DNA of 64,000 nucleotides from assembly GCA_019449415.1 (NCBI GenBank), contig JAGRPP010000011.1, positions 44,446-108,445 of the forward strand. Reading direction: 5' to 3'. Below, piece after piece: positions 8,387 to 15,984 of this stretch. Under the pieces are notes generated by a model, which saw only the letters and a program-made list of their open reading frames with translations, searched no databases and had not been told where the DNA came from. The DNA is from Geothrix sp. (GTDB lineage: Bacteria > Acidobacteriota > Holophagae > Holophagales > Holophagaceae). Position 1 is the stretch's first letter. Each line of letters begins with the position of its first letter. Position numbers and translations under genes: made by a program.

Positions 8387-8980
8387 TCAAGGGACGGGCG
8401 GGGGACTCAGGAGGGCGAGGAGGGTGTCGCAGGCTTCGTCGGCCTCGGCGCTGCGGGCCCCCCCCGTGGCCTGGGAGAAGACCAGGTTCATGAGGACGCC
8501 GAAGACCACGGGCAGCAGGGCCTTGGGGGTGAGGTCCGATCGGATGGCCCCCTGGGCCTGGGCGGCCTCCAGCGCCGCGAGGAGAAAGGCCCGGGTTCGG
8601 GTGACGAGGCTCCGGAGGCGCCGGGCGGCCGGATCCGGCAGCGCCATGGCGAACTGCTCCGAGAGCATGAGCCGTCCGATGCCCTGGCGGCCGCCGATCA
8701 CCTGCGCTCGGGCCCGGAGCAGGGCCAGCAGTCGCTGGAGAGGCGGGTCCCCCTCGGGGGGGAAGGTTTCGAGGATCAATTCCTCCACCCGGAGGGCCAC
8801 GGCCTCCAGGATCTCGCTGCGGCCCGCGAAGTGGCGGAAGGGGGCGCCGCTGCTCACGCCCAGTTCTTGGGCCAGGGCATTCGTGGTCAGGGCGGCGATG
8901 CCCCGCTCGCCGATGATGCGAAGGGCGGCATCCGCGATTTCAGTGCGCTTGGGGGTGAGCTCCAGGGGCGATCGAGTCAT
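8387..8980 (-). CDS. TetR/AcrR family transcriptional regulator
   Basis: 197-aa repressor. The N-terminal TetR helix-turn-helix is clear (RTEIADAALRIIGERGI, then NALAQELGVSSGAPFRHF); the C-terminal ligand domain is all-helical. Ligand not predictable. A perfect palindrome AAGTAATTACTT sits 15 bases upstream of its start, so autorepression and control of the downstream DUF6448 gene are likely. The pair interrupts the rplY-pth arrangement. Confidence 0.9.
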   Translation of the reverse strand: MTRSPLELTPKRTEIADAALRIIGERGIAALTTNALAQELGVSSGAPFRHFAGRSEILEAVALRVEELILETFPPEGDPPLQRLLALLRARAQVIGGRQGIGRLMLSEQFAMALPDPAARRLRSLVTRTRAFLLAALEAAQAQGAIRSDLTPKALLPVVFGVLMNLVFSQATGGARSAEADEACDTLLALLSPPPVP

Positions 8981-8995
8981 GGGTTGAATGTAAGT

Positions 8996-9007
8996 AAGTA
9001 ATTACTT
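8996..9007. promoter_or_regulatory. Palindromic operator, probably for the TetR regulator
   Basis: AAGTAATTACTT is a perfect 12-bp palindrome within a longer imperfect one (AAGTAAGTAATTACTTTC), 15 bases upstream of the tetR-like gene, where a promoter would lie. Confidence 0.6.
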
Positions 9008-9017
9008 TCGGTCAATC

Positions 9018-9054
9018 CCAAAAAAACGGGCACCGCGAGGCACCCGTTTTTGGG
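9018..9054 (-). terminator. Terminator of rplY
   Basis: Stem built from CCCAAAAAAACGGG / CCCGTTTTTGGGG around a GCGA loop, just after the rplY stop, with T-runs on both strands; could work in either direction. Confidence 0.75.
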
Positions 9055-9064
9055 GAGTTCGGAG

Positions 9065-9706
9065 CTACTTCTTCTCTTCCTTCTTGCCCTTCTTGGCCAC
9101 TTCGGGCTCGGCGGCGGCGGGGGCGGCGGCGACTTCCTCCTCGGGGGCCTTGCCGCGGACGGAGCAGACCGTCTGGTGGGCGTCGCCGATGAGGACGATG
9201 TTCGGCACGAGGGTGATCTGCTCGAAGCGGATGCTATCGCCGATGTTGAGGTTGCTCACATCCACATCGATGTGGCCGGGGATGATGCTGGGGAGGCACT
9301 CGATCTCGATCTCGCGGTGGGTGAAGTCGAGGACGCCACCCATGCTCTTCACGCCGATGGAGGTGCCGACCAGGCGCACGGGCACCTTCACGCGCACCTT
9401 GTGGGTCATGTCCACGCGCATGAAGTCGACATGGCGCAGGCGGCTGGTGATGGGATCGCGCTGCAGATCCTTGATGATCACATGGCGCTTGATGTCGGTG
9501 CCCTCGCGCTGGAGGAACATCACGGAGTTCATGCCGGCATCGCTGGCCAGCACGCGGGCCACGGCCTTGGGGCTGATGGCGATGGCGATGGGGGGCTCAT
9601 TCAGGCCGTAGACCACGGCCGGGATCATGCCGCTCTTCTTCAGGTCGCGGACGGCGGCCTTGCCGAAGGTTTCGCGCTTGGGGACGATCAGGACTTCCTG
9701 GGACAT
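9065..9706 (-). CDS. rplY: 50S ribosomal protein L25/general stress protein Ctc
   Basis: 213-aa long-form L25 (CTC type) that binds the 5S rRNA E-loop. The N-terminal 5S-binding domain has GKAAVRDLKKSGMIPAVVYG and RHVIIKDLQRDPITSRLRHVDF; a C-terminal beta domain follows, then an Ala/Glu/Lys-rich tail (AAAPAAAEPEVAKKGKK). A hairpin with arms GGCAGCC/GGCTGCC lies in the leader. Usually found just upstream of pth; here separated from it by two accessory genes. Confidence 0.95.
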   Translation of the reverse strand: MSQEVLIVPKRETFGKAAVRDLKKSGMIPAVVYGLNEPPIAIAISPKAVARVLASDAGMNSVMFLQREGTDIKRHVIIKDLQRDPITSRLRHVDFMRVDMTHKVRVKVPVRLVGTSIGVKSMGGVLDFTHREIEIECLPSIIPGHIDVDVSNLNIGDSIRFEQITLVPNIVLIGDAHQTVCSVRGKAPEEEVAAAPAAAEPEVAKKGKKEEKK

Positions 9707-9721
9707 GGGTTCCTCCTACCT

Positions 9722-9748
9722 GGCAGCCCCGGCATGGGCCTGGCTGCC
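9722..9748 (-). other. Hairpin in the rplY leader
   Basis: GGCAGCC and GGCTGCC flank a GC-rich loop immediately upstream of the rplY ribosome-binding region. A regulatory leader is possible but unproven. Confidence 0.3.
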
Positions 9749-9925
9749 CTCTCGTTGGTGGTGGGTCCGGGCGGACCGTACGGGTCCTCCCGGTGGAGGG
9801 CCGAACCATCGATTCTGCCCGAAAAAGCCTCGAAAACAAAGGAAGTTGTTGGAGCGGGACGATCCATCGCCTGTACCATCAGGCCGTTACACCCAGGCTG
9901 TACCCTCCTGGATCAGAGGTCTCCT

Positions 9926-12058
9926 GTGTTCCACCCCATCCCCCGCCCCGAGGAACTGCTCAACCGCGAGCTCAGTTGGCTGGATTTCAACGCCCGGGTC
10001 ATGGAGGAGGCGGAGGATCCCACCGTGCCGCTGCTGGAACGGGTGAAGTTCCTCAGCATCGTCTCCAGCAACTGGGATGAGTTCTTCATGGTGCGGGTCG
10101 CGGGCATCTGGCGGCAGATCGACGCCGGCATCACCCAGCCCGGACCCGACGGCCTGACCCCCCGGCAGCTGCTGGAGCGGGTGTCCTCGCGGATCCACGC
10201 CTACTCCGCCCGCCAGCACGAGCTCTTCCACGCCATCCTGGAGCCGCAGCTGGAGGCGGCGGGCATCGCCATCCTGGATCCCAGGAGGCTGGACGAGGCG
10301 CAGAGCGCCTTCACCCTCGACTACTTCGAGCGCAGCCTCCTGCCGCTCATCACGCCGCTGGCGGTGGACACGGGCCACCCGTTCCCCCGCCTGGGGAACC
10401 GGGCCCTGGTGCTGGTGGTGGAGCTGGAGCCGGACGAGGATCTGCTGGATGGGGATCTGCCGGCGTCGGAGCTCTCCTTCATCCATGTGCCCACGGGCCT
10501 GGCCTCCCGCTTCCTGAGGGTGCCGTCGGCCCCGGGCACCCACGCCTTCGTCATGCTCGAGGATGTGGTGCGGCACCACCTGTCGCGGCTCTTCCTGGGC
10601 TACACGGTGAAGTGCTGCCACGCCATCCGCGTCACCCGGGATTCCGACCTGCCGGTGGAGGAGGATCCCTCCGAGGACCTGCTCAAGACCGTGGAGGAGA
10701 GCCTCCGCGACCGCCGCCGCGGCGCCGTCGTCCGCCTCCAGTACGAGCACGGCCTGTCCTCCAAGGTGCTGGACCTCATCATCGAGGAGATGGAGCTGAG
10801 CCCCGAGGATCTCTACCCCTGCTCAGGCCTCACGGCCTTCTCGGACCTGATGCAGCTCTACGGCCAGCTGGACCTGCCGAGCCTCAAGGACACCCCGCTG
10901 CCGCCCCTTCCGGTGCCCCAGCTCGACCAGGCGGGCAGCGTCTTCGACGCCATTTCCCGCAACGACATCCTGCTGCACCACCCCTATCAGAGCTTCGACG
11001 ACAGCGTGGTTCGCTTCGTGCGCGAGGCCGCGGAGGATCCCAAGGTTCTCGCCATCAAGATGACCCTCTACCGCGTGACGGCCAACAGCCCCGTGGCGGC
11101 GGCCTTGGAGCGGGCCGCCGAGCGCGGCAAGCAGGTGGCGGCTATCGTGGAGCTGCGGGCGCGGTTTGACGAGGCGGCCAACATCGCCTGGGCGCGGCGT
11201 CTGGAGAAGACCGGCGTGCATGTGGTCTACGGCCTGCCCAACCACAAGATCCACTGCAAGGCCTGTCTCGTGGTGCGCCAGGAGGTCGGGGGCATCAAGC
11301 GGTACTGCCACCTGGGCACGGGCAACTACAACGAGCGCACCAGCCGCCTGTACTCGGACCTAGGCCTGCTCACGGCCCGGCCCGAGTTCGGCGAGGACCT
11401 GTCGAACCTCTTCAACATGCTCACGGGCTACACCCGGCCGCCCCGTTTCCATCGGATCCTGCTGGCGCCCCAGCACCTGAAGAAGGCCCTCAAGGCCCGC
11501 ATCCAACGGGAGATCGGCCACGCGCAGGATGGGCGGCCGGCCCGCATGGTGCTGAAGATGAACGCCCTGGTGGACCCCCAGATCATCCAGATGCTCTACG
11601 AGGCCAGCCGCGAGGGCGTGAAGGTGGACCTCATCGTGCGGGGCACCTGCTGCCTGCGGCCCGGCGTGCCCGGACTGTCCGAGAACATCCGCACCCTGTC
11701 CATCCTGGATCGCTTCCTGGAGCACACGCGGATCTACCATTTCGCCAACGACGGCCAGCCGGAGACCCTCCTCTCCAGCGCCGACCTCATGCCCCGCAAC
11801 CTGGATCGCCGCGTGGAGCTGGCCTTCCCCCTGGTGGATCCGATCCTGGCGGCCCAGGTCATGGAGATGGTCGAGATGCAGCTGCACGACACCCTGAAGG
11901 GCCGCGTCCTGGGCCCCGAAGGCGATGTCCTCCGGCGGGGATTCGATGACCAGGATCCGCCCCTCCGCAGCCAGCTCCGCATCTACGAGCACACCCTGCT
12001 CGCCAGCGGCGTGGGCGCCCTCACCCAGAAGTTGGGGCCGTTGGATCCGGATATTTGA
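9926..12058 (+). CDS. ppk1: Polyphosphate kinase 1
   Basis: 710-aa enzyme that makes inorganic polyphosphate from ATP, reversibly. The N-terminal domain begins ELLNRELSWLDFNARV, as in Ppk1. The two phospholipase-D-like catalytic domains carry H440 in NHKIHCKACLV (E. coli H435 equivalent, the phospho-His) and H600 in LEHTRIYHF (E. coli H592 equivalent). The start is GTG 9926 with AGAGG upstream; the frame is open far 5' of this but that region is antisense to rplY. mrp lies downstream and pstS nearby; no ppx is seen. Confidence 0.95.
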   Translation: MFHPIPRPEELLNRELSWLDFNARVMEEAEDPTVPLLERVKFLSIVSSNWDEFFMVRVAGIWRQIDAGITQPGPDGLTPRQLLERVSSRIHAYSARQHELFHAILEPQLEAAGIAILDPRRLDEAQSAFTLDYFERSLLPLITPLAVDTGHPFPRLGNRALVLVVELEPDEDLLDGDLPASELSFIHVPTGLASRFLRVPSAPGTHAFVMLEDVVRHHLSRLFLGYTVKCCHAIRVTRDSDLPVEEDPSEDLLKTVEESLRDRRRGAVVRLQYEHGLSSKVLDLIIEEMELSPEDLYPCSGLTAFSDLMQLYGQLDLPSLKDTPLPPLPVPQLDQAGSVFDAISRNDILLHHPYQSFDDSVVRFVREAAEDPKVLAIKMTLYRVTANSPVAAALERAAERGKQVAAIVELRARFDEAANIAWARRLEKTGVHVVYGLPNHKIHCKACLVVRQEVGGIKRYCHLGTGNYNERTSRLYSDLGLLTARPEFGEDLSNLFNMLTGYTRPPRFHRILLAPQHLKKALKARIQREIGHAQDGRPARMVLKMNALVDPQIIQMLYEASREGVKVDLIVRGTCCLRPGVPGLSENIRTLSILDRFLEHTRIYHFANDGQPETLLSSADLMPRNLDRRVELAFPLVDPILAAQVMEMVEMQLHDTLKGRVLGPEGDVLRRGFDDQDPPLRSQLRIYEHTLLASGVGALTQKLGPLDPDI

Positions 12059-12060
12059 TG

Positions 12061-12265
12061 TTCTTCTCCGGGGGTCCCCCTCGCAACGCATGCGTTGCGA
12101 GGATCTAGGGTCGCGCTGCGCGCCTCCACCTGACGCCACGCAGGGCGTGGCTCCCACTCGCCCTTTGGGCTCGTGGAGATGGAGACTCCCCCCGGAACCC
12201 CGCGCTCAGCCCGGCAAAGCCGTGCCTCGCTGAGTCTTCTCCGGGGGGCTCGCGCTGCGCGGCGG
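12061..12265. repeat. Palindrome-rich intergenic element
   Basis: Non-coding DNA between ppk1 and mrp holds several perfect inverted repeats: a 24-bp palindrome at 12079-12102 (half-site CCTCGCAACGCA), GCCACGC/GCGTGGC at 12135-12151, GGGGGTCCCCC near 12071, and a TTCTCCGGGGG motif at both ends (about 12064 and 12238). It looks like a folded repetitive element of the REP/MITE kind. Copy number cannot be judged from this window. Confidence 0.5.
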
Positions 12266-12314
12266 AGTGTCGGGCATTCATTCCCCGTGGCAGACTAATG
12301 GGCTGGAGATCCGC

Positions 12315-13349
12315 ATGACGAAGATCAGCCGCGCCGCCCTGTTCGAAGCCCTGAACGCCTATACGGTCCCGGGGACCAATGCAACCCTGACCACCCTCAA
12401 AGCCGTGAAGGGGATCGATGTCACCGAGGGCAAGGTGACGGTGCTCCTCCAGCTCATGGAGGCCTACCGGGACCGCGTGGCGGTCATCAAGGAGGCCCTG
12501 GAGGGGCTGATCCGCCAACAGCCCGGCGTGACCGGGGTGGACATCGAGATCGGCTGGGAGAAGACCGCCCAGGTGGAATTCAAGAACCTCATCCCGGGCA
12601 TCAAGCGCTGCGTGGTGGTGGGCTCGGGGAAGGGCGGCGTCGGCAAGAGCACCGTCACCGTGAACCTCGCCATCGCCCTGTCCCAGCTGGGCCTCAAGGT
12701 GGGCCTGCTGGATTCCGACATCTACGGCCCCTCCATCCCCATGATGCTGGGCCTCAAGGACTCGCCGCTGGGCACGCCGGATGGCCAGATCCTGCCCCTC
12801 GAGAAGTTCGGCATCAAGATCATGTCCATGGGCCTGCTCATCGAAGAGGATCGGCCCGTGATCTGGCGCGGGGCGATGCTCAACAAGGCCCTCCAGCAGT
12901 TCCTGAAGGATGTGGCCTGGGGCGACCTCGATGTCCTGCTCATCGACCTGCCGCCCGGCACGGGCGATGTCCAGCTCACGCTCATCCAGAACGCCCAGGT
13001 GGACGGCGCCGTCATCGTCAGCACGCCCCAGGATGTGGCCTTCCTCGACGCCAAGAAGGCCATCGGCATGTTCGGCACCGTGAAGGTGCCCGTGCTCGGC
13101 ATCATCGAGAACATGAGCAGCTTCATCTGCCCGGGCTGCGGCCAGGAGACCCAGATCTTCGGCCACGGGGGCGTGAAGGCCGCGGCGGTCCGCATGGAGC
13201 TGCCCTTCCTGGGCGAGGTGCCCATCGACCTCGCCATCCGCGAGGGCGGGGACAGCGGCAAGCCCTTCGTGGCGGAGCATCCGCAGAGCCCCCAGACCAA
13301 GGTGTTCCAGGACATGGCGGACACCCTCAAGGGCGTGCTGAAGCTCTGA
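12315..13349 (+). CDS. Mrp/ApbC-type iron-sulfur cluster carrier ATPase
   Basis: 344-aa P-loop protein of the Mrp/NBP35 family, expected to carry and transfer Fe-S clusters in the cytosol. Deviant Walker A GSGKGGVGKST at 103-113; cluster-binding CPGC with C272 and C275; an N-terminal MIP18/DUF59-like domain of about 95 residues (VTGVDIEIGW near its end). ATG 12315 is preferred, with GGAG eight bases upstream. It ends head-to-head with pstS, the two stop codons abutting. Confidence 0.92.
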   Translation: MTKISRAALFEALNAYTVPGTNATLTTLKAVKGIDVTEGKVTVLLQLMEAYRDRVAVIKEALEGLIRQQPGVTGVDIEIGWEKTAQVEFKNLIPGIKRCVVVGSGKGGVGKSTVTVNLAIALSQLGLKVGLLDSDIYGPSIPMMLGLKDSPLGTPDGQILPLEKFGIKIMSMGLLIEEDRPVIWRGAMLNKALQQFLKDVAWGDLDVLLIDLPPGTGDVQLTLIQNAQVDGAVIVSTPQDVAFLDAKKAIGMFGTVKVPVLGIIENMSSFICPGCGQETQIFGHGGVKAAAVRMELPFLGEVPIDLAIREGGDSGKPFVAEHPQSPQTKVFQDMADTLKGVLKL

Positions 13350-14375
13350 TCAGTTGAGCTTGCCGACGCTCAGGGCGGCGAAGTCACCGGGGATGGCGAC
13401 GGCGCCGAAGCTTGCCACGCCGGCCTGCCCCTCCTTCGAGAGTACGAAGCGGAGGAACTCCTTCACCGTGGGATCCAGAGCCCGGCCCGGCGCTTTGTTC
13501 ACATAGATGTAGAGGAACCGCGTCAGCGGATAGGTGGCCTTCTGGATGTTCTCCAGGGTCGGCTCGATGAACCGGTCGCTGCTGAAGGAGGCGATGGGAA
13601 CGCCCTTCACCATGCGGTTGGCGTACTGCAGGGGGCCGTAGCTGATACCGCCCCCATCCACCGCCGGAGCCTCCACCACGGCGAATTGATCCATGAAGGC
13701 CTTCAGGGTGGGCTTGAACTCGCCCTTCTTCATCACATGCTCGCGGAAGAAGGCCCGCGTGCCGGAGTTCTCGTCGCGACCATAGGTCTGGATCTCCCGC
13801 TGCTTCCAGTCCCCGCCGAGGCCGAGGTCGCCCCACCGCTGGAGGTCGCTCTTCGCTCCGCCCTTGCGGGTGGTGGAGAAGATGGCATCGACCTCCTGCA
13901 TGCGGAGCTGCTTGATGGGGTTGTTGGCGTTCACATAGACCACCAGGGCATCCACCGCCACGGGGATGCGCGTGGGGGCGTAGCCGAACTGGGCCTGGAA
14001 GGCCGCCAGTTCCTGGTCGGTCATCTCGCGGCTCATCTGGCCCATCAGCGTGCTGCCCTCGATCAGCGCCTTGGGGGCGGTGCCCGAGCCCTTGCAGACG
14101 AACCGCGTGGAGATCCGCGGATGGAACCGCTTGAAGTCCTCCCCCCAGAGCACCATCAGGGGCTCCATGGAATCCGAACCCACGCTCTTCAGCTCACCGG
14201 CGACGGGGTGTTCCGGCGTGTAGGCCTGGAGGGTGGTTTCCCGCGGGACCGTGGGAACCTCGTGGACCGGCTTGGCGGGCGTCTCCTCGGGAGGTCGGCA
14301 CCCCAGGCCCAGCAGAAGCGGGGCGCTGAGCGCGCCAGCGCGAAGGGCCGTGCGAAAGGTGGTACGAAGGGACAT
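13350..14375 (-). CDS. PstS-like phosphate-binding lipoprotein
   Basis: 341-aa periplasmic binding protein. Lipobox LGLGC at the end of the signal sequence predicts lipid anchoring. The PstS-type fold is indicated by VGSDSMEPLM, FVCKGSGTAPKALIEG, ALVVYVNANNP and TYGRDENSGTRAFF. It probably captures phosphate, but no pstCAB or phoU lies nearby, so it is an orphan here and could serve sensing or a distant transporter. GGGAGG precedes the start. Confidence 0.85.
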   Translation of the reverse strand: MSLRTTFRTALRAGALSAPLLLGLGCRPPEETPAKPVHEVPTVPRETTLQAYTPEHPVAGELKSVGSDSMEPLMVLWGEDFKRFHPRISTRFVCKGSGTAPKALIEGSTLMGQMSREMTDQELAAFQAQFGYAPTRIPVAVDALVVYVNANNPIKQLRMQEVDAIFSTTRKGGAKSDLQRWGDLGLGGDWKQREIQTYGRDENSGTRAFFREHVMKKGEFKPTLKAFMDQFAVVEAPAVDGGGISYGPLQYANRMVKGVPIASFSSDRFIEPTLENIQKATYPLTRFLYIYVNKAPGRALDPTVKEFLRFVLSKEGQAGVASFGAVAIPGDFAALSVGKLN

Positions 14376-14491
14376 GGCGGAGCCTCCCGCTTCATTCCCC
14401 CACGGGGCGATGACGAGGCGATGAAGGTCCGGGATCTTCGCCGTAACCCTGCGCGGGGAGCCGCGAGGCTGGACATGGGCTATCCTGGACC

Positions 14492-14935
14492 ATGCCTAAG
14501 CCGCAGATCCCCGAGACCCTCGCTCCGGATCTCCTGGAGCGTCTGCGCGCAAGGTTCCACCCGTGGCCGCTCATCAGCGGCTGGGGACTCACCATCGAAT
14601 CCATCGACCCCGGCCTGGCCGTCATGGTGCTCGTGCCCACCAAGGCCGTGATCAACGGCGGCCGCGGCAATGTCAACGGGGGCGTGCTGGCCACCATGGC
14701 GGACATGGTGAGCGCTCTGGCTCTCAGCACGGCTTTCGACGGGGCCATGCCCTTCGCCACCTCTGACCTGCACATCCGCTACCTGGAGCCCGCCCGCGGC
14801 GAGGTGCGCGGAGAGGCGCAGGTGGTGCGGATCTCCGGCCGCAGCGGCATCCTGGAATGCCGGCTCACCTGCGGCGACCACCTGGTGGCCCTCAGCACAG
14901 CCAACTTCGCCATCAAGCCTGGGCTCGGGGGCTGA
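14492..14935 (+). CDS. PaaI-type hotdog thioesterase
   Basis: 147-aa hotdog-fold protein with the PaaI-like pattern NVNGGVLATMADMVSALAL followed by ATSDLHIRYLEPARGEV. Such enzymes hydrolyse acyl- or aryl-CoA thioesters; substrate unknown. A TATCCT hexamer ends only five bases before the ATG, suggesting a very short or absent leader. The next gene starts one base after its stop, so an operon with the ion-transport genes is likely. Confidence 0.85.
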   Translation: MPKPQIPETLAPDLLERLRARFHPWPLISGWGLTIESIDPGLAVMVLVPTKAVINGGRGNVNGGVLATMADMVSALALSTAFDGAMPFATSDLHIRYLEPARGEVRGEAQVVRISGRSGILECRLTCGDHLVALSTANFAIKPGLGG

Positions 14936-14936
14936 G

Positions 14937-15980
14937 ATGAGGGCCAGCACGCCGTTCCCCATGAGGCCGGACGACCAGCAGAACGGGCCGGTGAAGCGCC
15001 TGCGCTACACCCTGGCGCTGCTGGCGGCCGTCATCGCCTGCGGGGGGCTCGGCTACCACTGGCTGTCGCACCTGAACCCGCTGGACAGCCTCTACATGGC
15101 GATCACCACCCTCTTCACGGTGGGCTTCCGGGAGCTGGGCGAGGTGAACGCCCGGACGAAACTCTTCACGATCTTCTACCTCGTCGTCGGATTGGGCGTC
15201 GCCACCTACGCCCTGTCGAACCTGACCGCCCTGCTCCTGGAGGGTGACCTCAAGGGCTACATCATGGAGCGCCGCATGCAGAAACGCCTGGACGACCTGA
15301 AGGACCACATCATCGTCTGCGGCTTTGGGAAGATGGGCTTCCAGGCCGCCTGGGAGCTGAAGAAGGCCGGCATCCCCTTCGTCATCATCGAGCAGGACGA
15401 TTCCAAGGGCCGCAGCCCCCGCTTTGCCGGAGAGCTGATCCTCTACGGCAACGCCATGGACGAGCTGATGCTGGAACGGGCTGGCATCCGCCAGGCGCGG
15501 GGCCTCATCACGGCCCTCACCACCGACGCCGACAATGTCCTGGTGACGCTCACGGTCAAGCAGATCCGCCCCGACCTGCCCGTGGTGGCCCGCAGCGCCA
15601 AGCTCGGCACCGAGCGCCAGCTGAGGGCCGCGGGCGCCGACCACATCGTGAGCCCCTACGAGATCGGCGGCCGCCGCATGGCGGGCTTGCTGCTCAAGCC
15701 GGAGATGATGAACTTCTTCGACATCGTGCTCCAGCAGGAGCAGCTGGAGCTGGGCCTGGAGCGCATCGCCATCGCCCCGCAGTCGGCCCTGGTGGGCCAG
15801 ACCCTGCGGGAGGCTCGGCTGCGCCACGCCACCGGCTCTCTGCTGGTGGGCCTGGTGCACCCCGGCGCCGGCCTGCGCTTCAACCCCTCCGGCGACGAGC
15901 GGTTCCAGGCCGGGGACGAGCTGCTGGTGATGGGCCCCGCCGAGGCCCTGGAAAACCTCACCCGGCTGGCCAAGGGCTGA
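14937..15980 (+). CDS. RCK-domain potassium channel
   Basis: 347-aa two-TM channel fused to cytoplasmic RCK (TrkA-N and TrkA-C) domains. TM1 about 23-42, pore helix and filter about 53-66, TM2 about 73-95, then the Rossmann NAD-binding motif IIVCGFGKMGFQAAWEL and a TrkA-C domain after 260. The filter reads TVGFRE instead of the usual TVGYGD. Start is one base after the thioesterase stop. An antiporter follows by five bases, forming a monovalent-cation module. Confidence 0.88.
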   Translation: MRASTPFPMRPDDQQNGPVKRLRYTLALLAAVIACGGLGYHWLSHLNPLDSLYMAITTLFTVGFRELGEVNARTKLFTIFYLVVGLGVATYALSNLTALLLEGDLKGYIMERRMQKRLDDLKDHIIVCGFGKMGFQAAWELKKAGIPFVIIEQDDSKGRSPRFAGELILYGNAMDELMLERAGIRQARGLITALTTDADNVLVTLTVKQIRPDLPVVARSAKLGTERQLRAAGADHIVSPYEIGGRRMAGLLLKPEMMNFFDIVLQQEQLELGLERIAIAPQSALVGQTLREARLRHATGSLLVGLVHPGAGLRFNPSGDERFQAGDELLVMGPAEALENLTRLAKG

Positions 15981-15984
15981 AGGG

